DNA of 64,000 nt from Cristatella mucedo. Taxonomy: Eukaryota; Bryozoa; Phylactolaemata; Cristatellidae. Shown here one piece after another: positions 48,408 through 59,582 of the stretch; position 1 is the first letter of the stretch; each line of letters opens with the position of its first letter. The translations under genes and the position numbers were made by a program. The stretch is taken from contig WPIO01000249.1 in the NCBI GenBank assembly GCA_009760855.2, positions 126,001 through 190,000 on the forward strand, read 5' to 3'. The notes beneath the pieces are model-generated. The model had not been told where the DNA came from and made no database searches. It was given only the letters and a program-made list of their open reading frames with translations.

Positions 48408-48500
48408 TGCATGTAAGCATTTCGCATTCATTCTAATCTTCCTAGAGCCCGTAAAAAAACGGAGCTTGAAAATTAAAATACGAGCGAGCAGGGAAGAGGT
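48408..48500 (-). pseudogene. Antistasin-like exon, decayed
   Basis: The codons before a GTAAGT donor read YGL*ED*NECEMLTC, aligning with [15 protein letters not shown] of the exon at 47.2 kb. Two stops and lost cysteines show decay. The copy-1 counterpart (20839-20931) shares one of the stops, so decay began before the duplication. The upstream boundary is assumed from the 93-base length. Confidence 0.5.
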
Positions 48501-49635
48501 TTTGTACCAAATAAAGGTCCAAGAATATTCAGTAGCAATAGAACACAATCGATAAAGTTGTATTTTAGTAGTATTACCCTAATTAGTTCTAGCTGACGAT
48601 TAATTTTGTAAGCTGCTGCTATTTTTTGCATAAAAAAAGTATTTTTTGAATGCAGGTTAAAAACCAGTTGTCTTAAAAGTATTCGCTTTCTTAAATAACT
48701 GTTTGATTTATGAATCACTGAGCAAAATCTGATTCCGTAAGGATTCAAATAAAAAACTAATTCATTGTGTCATTATCAATAGCACACTATTAGCATATAT
48801 CACAATTTCAATCAAACGCACCGATTTGTGAGAGACTTAAAGTCTTGTCATGTCATTGATATTGAAAATGTTTCCTCATCATAGTACGAATGATTGCACT
48901 AGTGAAACCAACCTTTTTTTGCAAGCGTTTCTAGTTTCTCAATGGAATCCTGAGAAACAAAGCAACTTTTAAATTTTAGTCTGTTTACTTATATTCTATT
49001 TTTGTCTTAGTGTTGCCCTGCCGAGATTTCTGAATACTGTGCTTAACGTAGAGACTTTATACCTTATTTGAGCATCTTTTTATATTACCTTTTTCGGTGA
49101 CAGCATCGATCAAAGAAACTGTATTGGTCATGTGTGATCGGTAGTCATAGATTAGATGCAGAACTGGCTTATTCCTTAAGCTTTACAGTTGCAAGAATGG
49201 TGTCGTCGTTTTTAATTTTAATACAGTTAAGGGAAAAAGTCAGTTTAAGATCGTGCTGTTAATTAGGGGCTAAATGTTGGAAAATGGTGGTATTTTCACT
49301 TCTACATCTGCTCGTTCCCTAGCTTAAGAATTATACACACAAGCCACTTTCTATTTATGGCTATTACGAGGGCTAAGAATTCAGGTAATGCCATTTTGTT
49401 AAGCCTTAATTCGCGAGCCAGGAAACCACTCTATCGGAATTGTTATTATGTGAGTGCTATTAGCTAAGACTTTTCAAATATCATTTCAACCATATAAGGC
49501 GAACAAGTATATTTGGAGTGCTGGCATCTGAATGGAAAATAAAATGGTTAAAGGCAGTAGCCATAAATAATAGTTAGACAGCTTAAATTTGGATTATTCT
49601 CACACATTTCTGGATTTTCGAAATCCAATACTTAC

Positions 49636-49719
49636 TGCATTCGCATATAGGGCATCCATTGCCGTCCAAAACATTACCGAAAGGGCAGTAGATCAAACAA
49701 ACAGGTGGACATCTTGCTA
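49636..49719 (-). CDS. Antistasin-like domain exon, intact
   Basis: The exon has 84 bases, or 81 with the alternative acceptor, between TGATCTTTTCAG and a GTAAGT donor, and both ends are phase 1. It encodes RCPPVCLIYCPFGNVLDGNG followed by CPICEC: six cysteines plus the G...D..GC core of antistasin domains. It lies just right of the segmental repeat, 2.3 kb upstream in gene direction from the exon at 47.2 kb, so both could belong to one multi-domain inhibitor gene. The surrounding frame extending to 49957 is intronic. No signal-peptide or terminal exon could be assigned. Confidence 0.8.
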
Positions 49720-51129
49720 CTGAAAAGATCAGAGGGAATACATACTGTAGATTTATTTGGCGAGGGATTGCTAAAATTGTAAACTGATAGTTTGCTGCAA
49801 GAAATACACTTCCTATCACCTTTAAAATCAAATCATAGAAAACCCACACAATAATTCTATAGTGACAGATATCGTTTAGGATATTAGTTTTTGGGAAACC
49901 ATGTACAATAAAAAATTTAAGCCTGTGGTAGCCGAGACTATACAATAAAAAATTCAATTTTACTCGGGCTTGACAGCTGAAAAATAAGCGAGGTTAGCAG
50001 CCAAGCAAAAATAATCTTGTATGCTATTGTCAGAGCAATAATAAGATATTTAATGCCTGATTCAGCTGGTATTTGAATGATGAATCCTACAAACTAATTT
50101 CCATCCACGGTAGTTCGTGCATGCTGCTTTTGCTACAGTTAATGAATTGGTACATTTTTTCAAATCAATGCATACTTTTTACTCCAATGAATTTCGTACG
50201 CATCAACGTCAATATATCAATTTTTGTATCGTAATTTATTGCATCGTCTTATGTGTTACTGGCTTTTTCAAAACGTGCAGGAGTCTTGATGAAGCTAAGG
50301 AAGCCAGCCGTGCTGACCTCCATTACTATGATGCAGCTTAATTAAACTAGTTCGGAAACTTAAATTGGTCTTAGTCATCTGATTTTGATACTCACATATT
50401 CTTCCTGCTCAAGTACTAAACCTTTTTTCCGTACTGTCTAACTTATTTTAAAAGCAGTATTTCAACACATGCCTGAAGCCAGGCAGCTCTCACAAATTTT
50501 TTTATATTTAAGGTATATAATTCTAAATACAGATGCAACATATGTTGCTTAAAATACTTTTTAAGTAAGTGTATACATAGTGGCACACAAGCACTATGCC
50601 TTATCAAGATAGCTGCATCATAAAATCAAACTATAAACTTGATGCATCAAGACTATCTGGATATTTTCGTAAAATGATAATTTACTCGATCTGTTGACTC
50701 TTAAATGTAACTAGTGCTATAAAGTTTATAGCGAGCTATGAATAAAATGTTTACCACTTTCCAGCTATTCATGGCCACCTTGTTGTTGTGACCACAGTAT
50801 ACTCTAATGACGTCACCTGACATCAGAGGCTGGTGAAAATTCAAGATAATTTATAGATAATAATTAAATTAATAATGCATCCTATCAGGAATCCTGTTGC
50901 TCCCAAAAAGTTCACCACGTCAATGTCTACATTCAAGCTTGGCACAAATGATCTCGTCCTGAAATTCACATCCCAGTCAAAGAAGAGAACAAATCCTGTA
51001 GACTATATCCCCACTGTTCTTCTTCAACGATTCATTGATCTGCTGCTGGAATGCAAAACTAGCATCATCGAAATTTCACGGGCCTCAAGTTATGTCCCCA
51101 CTCTTTTACTGCCGACTTGGACTTATCTT

Positions 51130-51357
51130 TTTCAGCGGTCCTGACCTGCTACTTTCATGCTAGTCACTACCTCGACTACTCTCCTGACTCTGTTTCCCAC
51201 TTTCTCTTTGTTGCTTGAGACGAAGTCTTTTGGCCACCGAATGCTTACTATAAGCCGCTTAGGCTGTGAGTGTGCTATGCAAAAGTGTCCTGCGTAACAC
51301 CCAAATTGTCTTAATGACTTTTTGAAGCTACAGACGGAGATACATTACATTACACAA
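51130..51357 (+). mobile_element. L2-B 3' end nested in L2-A
   Basis: It runs from CTACTTTCATGC through CTCTTTGTTGCTTGAGACGA and CCTGCGTAACACCC to GAGATACATTACATTACACA. The insertion site within the host LINE is the same as at 22145-22415. Confidence 0.75.
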
Positions 51358-52467
51358 TTCAAAAAAGCTGTATTCAGGTCATTACTCGAGTAAGCAACAC
51401 TAGACCAAGGCAACTTGAAAGAACGGACTTCCGCCCAGTCTCCGTTCTATCGTTCCTATCAAAGACACTGGAGCGAACCATGGCAGTGCAGCTGAACTCG
51501 TGCATTGAAACTTCACACCTTGCGAGTAAGTTACAGCCTGGTTTTAGAGCTAATCCCTCCACAGAGTCAGCATTGCTTCGGGTGTGCAGAGACTTTTTCA
51601 GGAATGCAGACTTGGGAGGAGTATATGTACTTGTTTTGCTGTTTTTGCTACTATCGATTACTAAGTCATTCTGGAGTGCCTCCTATCTCAGCTGGGCATC
51701 ATAGGTACTGCACTGTGGCGGTTCAGGTAGTATCTCAGTGGGAGACTCAGAAGTATCGATCTCAATATACGACGATTATCCAAGGAGGTACGAAAGTATG
51801 AGGTAACTCAGGGTTCTGTACTTCGTCTGGTTCTGTTCATTGTTTTAACTCTCCCTCTTGCTAGCGTGTTGATGCTCACCAGCACTGCCTTGCAATCAGG
51901 CTGCTCTTCAAGGTCAAGGTTTAGCAACTTACTTTTAAGTTCCTTCAATACTTGGCTGCAGCCAACCCTCTCAGATTTACTCCCCAACCTAAGGTACCTA
52001 CCTAAGGAACTATTATTAAGTATTAAGCAAATGAATTATTAAGGATGAATTATTAATCGAAATTATTTGCTCTTCTGAATCCACCAGTCTACCTGTACCT
52101 CGTAGGAACCTCAAATTCTCTGGGAACTGTGCCTGTAATTTGTATGTTTCCGAAGAATATAACCCACTTCCGAGTAGCATAATAACATCATTCCAAGACT
52201 TGATGACATCACTTAAAGCTGAGAACGCATATAGTCATCAAAGCATTTAGTGGGTAGGTGATTCGTTCTGTGTTTGCTTATGCAAGCAGACACTGTGCAT
52301 GCTGCTACTCACAACATTTCTAAGCTTAGCCTGTTCCCGTCACCTCTAACTATGTGAAGCTTGTCTTCATTGAGCGTGCTATTACTAATCATTCGACGAA
52401 GCTTGCTTTGCAGCCTATATCAAGTGCCTAGAAAAAAGATCAAGATTGCATAGTATATTATACAGAG

Positions 52468-52499
52468 TATTATTATTATTATTATTACTATTATTATTA
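52468..52499. repeat. ATT microsatellite, LINE tail
   Basis: A TATTATTATT run with one ACT interruption directly follows the 3' stem of the plus-strand L2-A copy. Confidence 0.85.
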
Positions 52500-52554
52500 G
52501 AAGCAATTTAATCTGAAATGCCACTGGATCAGCTTAATTAGAAAAGTCTCGAAG

Positions 52555-52730
52555 TTAAGCCGTAATGGCTCACTAGGTAAGGCAGTTGGTTTTCACGACC
52601 TCGGCCCCGAGGTCATGATGTCGAATCCTAAGGCTGGCGATCATTTATCGCCACTGCAAGAGGTAGTCATAGCCGAGAAGGCTCTTCTGTCGCTATACAA
52701 AGAGAGGCTGTTAAATCTGCTAGTGTTTTT
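52555..52730 (+). mobile_element. SINE-2 copy, full
   Basis: TGGCTCACTAGG (A-box-like, 52566-52577), the palindrome GACCTCGGCCCCGAGGTC (52597-52614) and GTCGAATCC (B-box-like, 52620-52628) are followed by TATCGCCACTGCAAG and GGCTCTTCTGTCGCTATACA. Confidence 0.68.
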
Positions 52731-52964
52731 TAAACTTTCACAAGTTATACACACAACTAATAGTAAGCAATAAAAAATGAAAATTTCCCAAACTGTTAGA
52801 TCAGTCTGTTCATAGGTTAGTTCGATTAGGCATCTAGCTGCAGCCGGAAGTGTCAACAGGCAACTCTAAAAGCTACCTAAGTATCACGGATGTGTGATCT
52901 TTTTGACTGTCGACGAGGTTTTATTTTGAGAACATTTTAATTAAGATATTCATAATACATCTTT

Positions 52965-53095
52965 TTAGCTCCTTTAGGTTACCCCTTATCTCTTTCTAGG
53001 CACTTTACATGTACTGCCAAGGAAGCAACTTCAAATCATGCATCTTTTGATTTCAAAGCTACAGGAGGCTAAACGCTCAACATTGGCATCACACC
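52965..53095 (-). mobile_element. SINE-1 variant, paralogue of 16905-17035
   Basis: GATGCCAATGTTGAGCG, GATTTGAAGTTGC and GTAAAGTGCCTAGAAAGAGA occur on the minus strand. With the SINE-2 to its left it repeats the arrangement found at 16583-17035. Confidence 0.55.
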
Positions 53096-56000
53096 AAAAC
53101 AAGTCTAATCAAATGTGTGCATTAAGGCACATGATGCATAGCAACAACTATTAATTAAAACAAAAATATCAGAAACTTTGTAGATTAATCATTGTCCGGC
53201 AAGATACCAACAATTTATTGGCGTTTACACACATGTACTCGTTGATTTTATTCAGACATGCCAAAAGAGGATGATCTTAAAAATAGTGCTCACGTCCACA
53301 TTCACTTATCCGGGCAGAAGAGAGCTTCATTGGATTGTCAGAAAACTTTTTGTTGTAACAAGTTCTGGCTAAAATGTTATGGATTCATGTTTAGCATATT
53401 TTATATAAGTTGCGTTCGTCTGACTACGACTTAGTTTTATGCCGTGACACCATAGTCAGTGCACACAGTTTTTACTGGAGATCGTAAGGCTTTGTTACAC
53501 AGAATCTAAACGTTTCAATACTTGAATTGGTGGCTGGACAATTGTTATTGTAAAATGATAAGAGGTAAGTGCAGCTACAGAAAAAACGATGGCGAGATTG
53601 ACCAAATCACTGTCCTCGACAATGTAAGACAGAGTAAAACACCGATCGACAGCAATTCACAAATTTAGGCATGCATTTTGCAGAGCCGGAAGCATTCTGA
53701 AATTTATAACACACAGGTTACTGGTAGTTAATGTTTGGGACTTTCTCATTAAATCAATGCTCGTGTCATCTAGCACATTCCAAAAACTGCTTAGCAGTTT
53801 ATTTGGTTCAGGGTCCACTTAGTCTATTTCATTTGCTGCACGATCCTCTCACAAGAGATATCATTACATAAAGCCTCACAATAAGCGAAACAGTCGGTAT
53901 CGGTAGAAAGCTCAAGGTTTACATAGCCGAGCCGTGAGGACTATTTAGAATTGGTGAGATGGTCATAAATCTATGCATTTACTTTTGTATATTAATACAT
54001 TTAGGTAGCCAGTTGTGAAGACTAGGGGCAGTGACGTTCGCCTGCTTCTATGGGGAGCACCAATCTAGGCAGCTTATTATGCCTACCAGATGCAGCATCA
54101 TACACCATTAACATCGCCCATTTCCTATGACACTGATTTTTGTTCACCTTAAATTTGGTCGCAAGGGTTAATTCGTCCTAGTGTTAGCCAAGCTATCAGA
54201 CCATTAATGGAAAAGCGTCATACTGTGAGTTACTTGGAAGAGAGTAAAGAACGTTAGTCGAATGCAATGCTCCGGCTCTTCGCAGGCAGACATGCAAATT
54301 GCTACGAACCTGGACTTCTCGCACTGGCAGCTGCTACCAGCAGGAGTGTTGCAACAGCAACGCAACAGGAGATTGCAGTTCGGCTCATCTTCACAGCAGT
54401 TGCTCGATCTGCTCTGTGCAGTGATCAGCAGTTCGTGGCTCAGCAAGAGGTTTTATGCAATGCCAATCAGATCACATGACCATATGATTCTCTACCTTTC
54501 GAATTTACCATTACCCAGCTGAAACGGTGGTGGTCTTGCGAAACTGAGAACTACATGGAAAATCTTGTTTACAGACTGACTCATTTGCTGATGAAGAGTG
54601 GGTTTGCAAATTTTGAACCGATCATGCAGACTATCCTGTATGCATTTAAGCCCTGTTACAGCATAGTTAATCTTTGAAAGCGAATTTCTCAATGCTACTT
54701 GTCGTGTCATACTTATCCCTCACTTCGGCGTAGTGCTTGCTTTGCTGTGTGGTGTTTCTCGCTTTAATAAGCAACATCTCATGCCTGCAAACGTACAGGA
54801 TCAATGCAGTGAGCCAAGGATACAATGAAACCCTGTAAAAATCCATGCCGTACAATCTGTATACAGTAGACCTACAAGTTGCTGGTAGAAGCAGGGTGTA
54901 AGCAAATCACCTTGCCCTACCCAATTCCCTGATTCGGCCTGCAAGTCCCCTCAGCAAATGGCACAAGATGGTTTCTTATCCACCGTGCCCGATAACTAGC
55001 CCAAATCACGCTAAAAATGACACCCTAATAGCATTTTGGCTGTTGGTGCTGAGTCTTCATGTAACAGGTTTTCCCTGTAGCTAGTTTAGTGCCAATGACT
55101 GAGCTTAAGCTGTTGGAGTTATGTTGTTGGCTACAGAATCGAAGCTGTCATCGCGGACTTTGTATAGCTAGAAACTACGACAAGAGGCTGCATTAAGGAT
55201 GGCACTTACCAGGCATTGCTGATTGATCGAAACCGGCGTAATTCTCTCTTTTTGGCTACAAATGAAAGAGTTCCTGTGGCCGAGCTAACTAGTGAAATCA
55301 ATTCGAGGGAAACAAGGCAATGCAAGATTCTATATACCTCACATGGGCACTGACTAAGCCATGTCTCAAGGCAGAGAGGGCAACAAACAGCCAAATTTGT
55401 CTCCTTAAGTAGTTAAGATGCATGCCCACAGGCCAAGGTCATTTCATGTTATAGCTATCCCAAATAGCTTGTCGTTTATGGCAGTGTTATCCGGGTGTAT
55501 TTTGGTTGGCGTCCCTTAAAGTAGCCTCCATGGGAATACTCTAGGTATGCTTACTCCAGCCTCATGACCAGTGTTTAGCTAATAGAACCACACACATCAC
55601 TGGCATAGGGTTGCTTAAACAGTAAGAAACTAGGATAACTCGGTACGAACTAAGATTTGTACTAGACAGTGGGCCGGCAGGACTTCCTCGACCTAATTTC
55701 TTCCGTTCATCCGCAGTAAGCAGCTGATGAATTTAAGTTCACTATTGGGCTATTAGTTGGGTAAAAAAAACTCCTCACTTAAGAGCTGGTAAATACTTTA
55801 AGCCAAGCTATTTGAGAGTGTTCAATGATTTGTGTGTCTGGCTTGCTAAAATACTAGTGCCTATCAGCTCAAAATACAGTGAACTTTACGAATCTGGCCT
55901 CCAGTTGAACCATTGACAACTTTCCTACCTTTGGCAACCACAATTTAGTTCACTGAGGCTTCCTGTGCCTTTGCTTTAATTGGCTGCAGATTATTTTTTA

Positions 56001-56130
56001 AAGTTAGGAGACGGTTCAATCTGCAAGTTTTTCCTTTGTAATATAGAAAAAAATAAAATATCTTGAAATTTGGCGACTTTGCAGTAATTATGTAAGGACC
56101 TAATTATGTTCTTGCATCTCATTGTTTAAC
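53096..56130. other. Low-repeat region, no gene recognised
   Basis: A GC-richer patch at 54260-54520 is open on both strands, but neither translation shows a domain I can name. Frames at 54667-54855 and 55206-55394 are likewise unassigned. No antistasin or signal-peptide exon was found, although this is where 5' exons of the minus-strand inhibitor gene might lie. Confidence 0.4.
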
Positions 56131-56189
56131 TCTAAAAAGGCACAGGGACTGTAGGTGTTATGGAGAGTGGTTTTCTATAACAAGCTCCA

Positions 56190-56880
56190 TCCCTATGTAG
56201 CAGTTGGTACGCACTTGGTCGACAACGAACTTCCTCTTACGCAATAAAATAAAAGTAAAAAAACAGAGCTGATTAGGGATTCAAAATTAGGTATTTCACT
56301 GGAAACTCTAAATTTCTGGAAAGGACTTGCCATTTTCGGCAGCAAGAGAGTACATGTCGTTGCATAAGACTTGCGAAAGTGAGTTCTGAAGTCTAGGACC
56401 TGCAGAACTAAAGCTTTTGCCACTCATGATCTTTAAGCTGTGGAATGATAAAAAATGCAATGTCAATATATGGCATGAGGGCAGGAAAGGTTGAAAGGCC
56501 AATTAGGATGAAACTAGAGTAACTGTTTAGCTAGGTATGATGGGAGTCCAACCGTGGCTGGCTTGGAGAGTCAGAGTACAAATTGTAAGCTATGTCCTTT
56601 GATCACCAGAAGCCACGTTGTCGAACCTCGGGGATTTTTGTAACTAGCCTTGCAACCATATTCATCGCATAGCGGCATCTCGCATCACAGGCAAAATAGT
56701 TTTGCAACTACGTAGCCGATATAGACTCAAGGAGTTAGTTGATGCTTTTTCAGTCAGACCCTAATCCTAGACGGGGATCAAACGCTACAGCTAGCTCTTG
56801 AGGCACTCTTCTTAAGGAAACTTTCAAAATTTGTGTCGCGGTTTAGCTTTAGAAATTGGCTGACATTAGGGATCGAATGT
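56190..56880 (-). mobile_element. Old L2-type C-terminal fragment
   Basis: Codons GKSFSSAGPRLQNSLSQVL match the conserved RSFSSAGPRLWNSLP-type C-terminal motif. It is interrupted at 56880 by the L2-B copy, as in the paralogue at 36200-37024. Confidence 0.62.
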
Positions 56881-58160
56881 AATGTACCTCCGTCTGTAAC
56901 TCCACAAAGCATTTAAGACTATATGGGTGTTACGCAGGAGAGTTATGTATAGCACACCCACAGCCTAAGCAGCTTTCGGTAAGCATTCGGTAGCCAACAG
57001 ACTTTGTCACACACAACAAAGAGAAAGTGGGAAACAAGTCAAGATAACAGCTGGGGTAGTAAGTAGCATGGAAGCAGGAGCTCAGGACCTGTGAACAGGA
57101 TCAGCCATAGGCGGTAGCAGGAGATTAGTTGTGACTGCCTAAGAATTTTGGAAGAAGTTCCACAGTCTAAGACCTGCAGAGCTAAAACTTCTTACACCAA
57201 CGGTCTTTCAGGGGATAAACGGAAAAGCTAATTTATTTTCCACTCATGACCAGACGGCACGAAGTGGCTAAATCTGTTGCAACAGTTCAGCTAGGTACAA
57301 AGGAGCCAAGCCGTGACGGGCCATGCGGGTCAGCATAAGAACTTGGCTCGGCATCTGTTACTTTACCTGTATCCATCCTAGCTCTTTTAGCAATGAATGC
57401 ACGTGCTCAAACCTTTGGGACTTGAAGACTATCCATGCAGCCGTTCTCGTAGTCAGCTGCAGTGGCCTTGTTGCTTTCTTCGGTAAGCCCAGCCAAAGAA
57501 AAATTAAATGAATGACTACATGTCATGCATTAAACTTATCACTCACTGCAGCATATTCCGAGGGTTGAAACGAAAGATACAGCTAACTATCGTTAGCATA
57601 AATGTGATGGCTTCTTTTATGGACCAAAAACACTTTTCGTAAACGCCTAGAATCAACGGAAAACCGCAAAGAACCGAGAACGAAGTCCCATAGGACTCAG
57701 CAGGTGACACATCTGGTGGATGGGGCCTGAATCTCACACTACACGGATGGAGCACCACCAGGCAAGTACGATTTGAACCGCATTGTTGCCTCGTTCGTCC
57801 GACTGGTTTTTGTTCTCTATTGTTGAAGTAGGATATCGTGATGAATGTCGTATAAGACATGTTATAGATTTAATGGTACTAGAGCATTGATATTCCCGTC
57901 ATCTTTGCTGCAATTTTCGTCATTCCCTACACGGAGGAATTTAACTTTAGCCGAGCGGGATCGCTAGAACCTGACCGAATTTTATCTGAACATGCATTGA
58001 TTGCAATGTCTGATACAAGAAGCTTATCGTCAACGTTTTCAGGAACCTTTGATCAGATGGAATAAGGAAAGCTGTAAAATAGTTTGCTAAAACCTCTGAA
58101 TTTAATTCAAGTTTTTGATAGTATCGACCGAACAATGGTCGATTTAAATATACCTGTTTC
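56881..58160 (-). mobile_element. L2-B LINE: RT fragment with 3' UTR
   Basis: This is the paralogue of 37025-38300. It keeps the active-site region, which reads IYANDSQLYLSFQPSEY where YADD is expected, so one catalytic Asp is replaced by Asn. Frames are shifted between motifs. Confidence 0.72.
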
Positions 58161-58619
58161 CGTTTTCCGGAGGAACTTTACAAATCAGACTTATGGCTGA
58201 ACCTAGTTTGTCTGTAAGTGAAGACTGCAGATGTGTTAGCATGGGTCTTCATGAGACGAGCTCTTACTTCAAGAGTAAATTGTCGTAGCCACATCAAATG
58301 CAGAAACTTAAGAAAATCGTTCAATGAAAGACACGAGTTTTGACTTACAGTTCCTCTTTCATCCTATTCAGCTTCTCGGAAATTAGTCAAACTCTTAGAC
58401 CATTGCCATCGAAAGTGCATCAAAAAAGCTACTTAACCTTTGCCTTTGACAGCTGTAATACGCTTCTAGAAGATACTCTAAATTACTTGATGCTCATCGT
58501 TAGCATTAGGAGCTTGGTTGGGCCTGCCAGGGGCTGACTCGTAATCTTGTTTATGCCTAAACAGAACTGACGCCGAAATTGCTGATCCATCTTTTTATAG
58601 TACGAATTTGTGTGACTAT

Positions 58620-58866
58620 GGCACATCTTTTTCAGCGGTCCTGAACTGCTACTTCTATGCTACTCACCACCTCAACTGCTCTCCTAACTATGCTATGCTT
58701 CCCAATTTCTATTTGTCGCTTGAGACGAAGTCTGTTGGGTACCGAATGCTTACCAAAAGCCGCTTAGGCTGTAAGTGCCCTATACAAAACTCTCCTGCGT
58801 AACACCCACATGGTCTTTATGACTTTGTGTAGTTACTGAAGGAGATACATTACATTACATTATATT
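58620..58866 (+). mobile_element. L2-B 3' end, independent insertion
   Basis: TTTTTCAGCGGTCCTGAACT through CTCCTGCGTAACACCCACAT to GATACATTACATTACATTA. It is absent at the equivalent place in the 36-39 kb module. Confidence 0.75.
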
Positions 58867-59512
58867 ACCTGGCTGTTCGACAGGCAATGTGAGCAGGTAA
58901 ATCTCTCGAAACGATCTGAGAAAGCAATTGGGAACGCGACCTTTTCAATATCAGTAGTGACTTCATATGCATAGTTCTCTCACGGATATGTGCTCGATGA
59001 CCAGAGAATCCTCTATAAGATACTGAAAGAGAGTGACAAGGGGAGCAGGATACTGTTTCCCAGTATCCAGCACGACAGATTTAAGACTCGTGGATCAACA
59101 TTTTGCCAATAGACGCCATCCAGTAAGGTAACAGGTGATTATCTGCCTGGAATAGAATGTGCTGATCCATTAAAAGCAAATCCAATCTTGCCAACCAGAG
59201 AGCCGGAAAAATTAGGTCAGGCTTCAATGCTGTGCTGCTTCCACAATATACAAGAAATACCACTTCTTTAGGGTAGAAGTTACAAACTTAGCTCTCTCTG
59301 GACTGATGGAGCAGGGAGATCAGTTCTGTGTGACAGGGGAAATATAGGAAGAGAGTATGCATTCTTTTTTGGGAGATTCCTATTGCCGGTTGAACAGTCG
59401 GAAGGATCCAGCATTTAGTGGTAGCAGTTGCTTAAATAGTCAGTGTGTTCCTAACCAATTCTTCCGTTAGCAAACTGTATGTCTATTTATTTGTAATAGC
59501 ATGTAAGCCTAC

Positions 59513-59516
<4 letters not shown>

Positions 59517-59579
<63 letters not shown>
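59517..59579. repeat. TA microsatellite, copy 3 of the repeat
   Basis: An uninterrupted TA run of 63 bases at the position of the TATTCA array of copy 1. Confidence 0.92.

Positions 59580-59582
<3 letters not shown>

Larger units (their letters stand above)
30950..49350. repeat. Segmental repeat, composite copy 2
   Basis: It contains a partial set (30950-32720, related to 16200-18480), the 32.7-34.7 kb module, the left module (34726-36132), an inserted 3-kb LINE module (36132-39140), and then the remaining modules to 49350. The middle part resumes at 39144 within the module interrupted at 36132. About 120 bases present in copy 3 (about 60740-60850) are missing. The copy is an assembly of at least two earlier repeat units. 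Confidence 0.72.
50870..52505 (+). mobile_element. L2-A copy with nested L2-B 3' end and internal deletion
   Basis: The plus strand carries the pre-RT region (50900-51125), the fingers (SVLSFLSKTLERTMAVQLNS, HLASKLQPGFRANPSTESA), a damaged GVPQGS region near 51800, and then after a deletion the C-terminal part. It ends with a 3' stem and an ATT tail. The first 930 bases are an inverted counterpart of 21830-22640. Confidence 0.75.
56136..59250. repeat. 3-kb LINE-rich module Z, copy at 56-59 kb
   Basis: This is the paralogue of 36132-39140. It contains an additional plus-strand L2-B 3' end (58620-58866) and continues directly into the left module of copy 3, as copy 1 does at 11402. Confidence 0.75.

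Noticed and set aside
50117-50341. Plus-strand frame with acidic end SLDEAKEASRADLHYYDAA after an acceptor-like TGCAG
   Set aside because: Codon pattern is gene-like, but there is no partner exon or domain and no nearby polyadenylation signal, so it is not called.
54204-54446. Cysteine-rich minus-strand frame vaguely resembling a WAP-type spacing
   Set aside because: The cysteines come largely from antisense of CAG/CAA-rich DNA, the spacing after the double cysteine does not fit, and no splice sites frame it.
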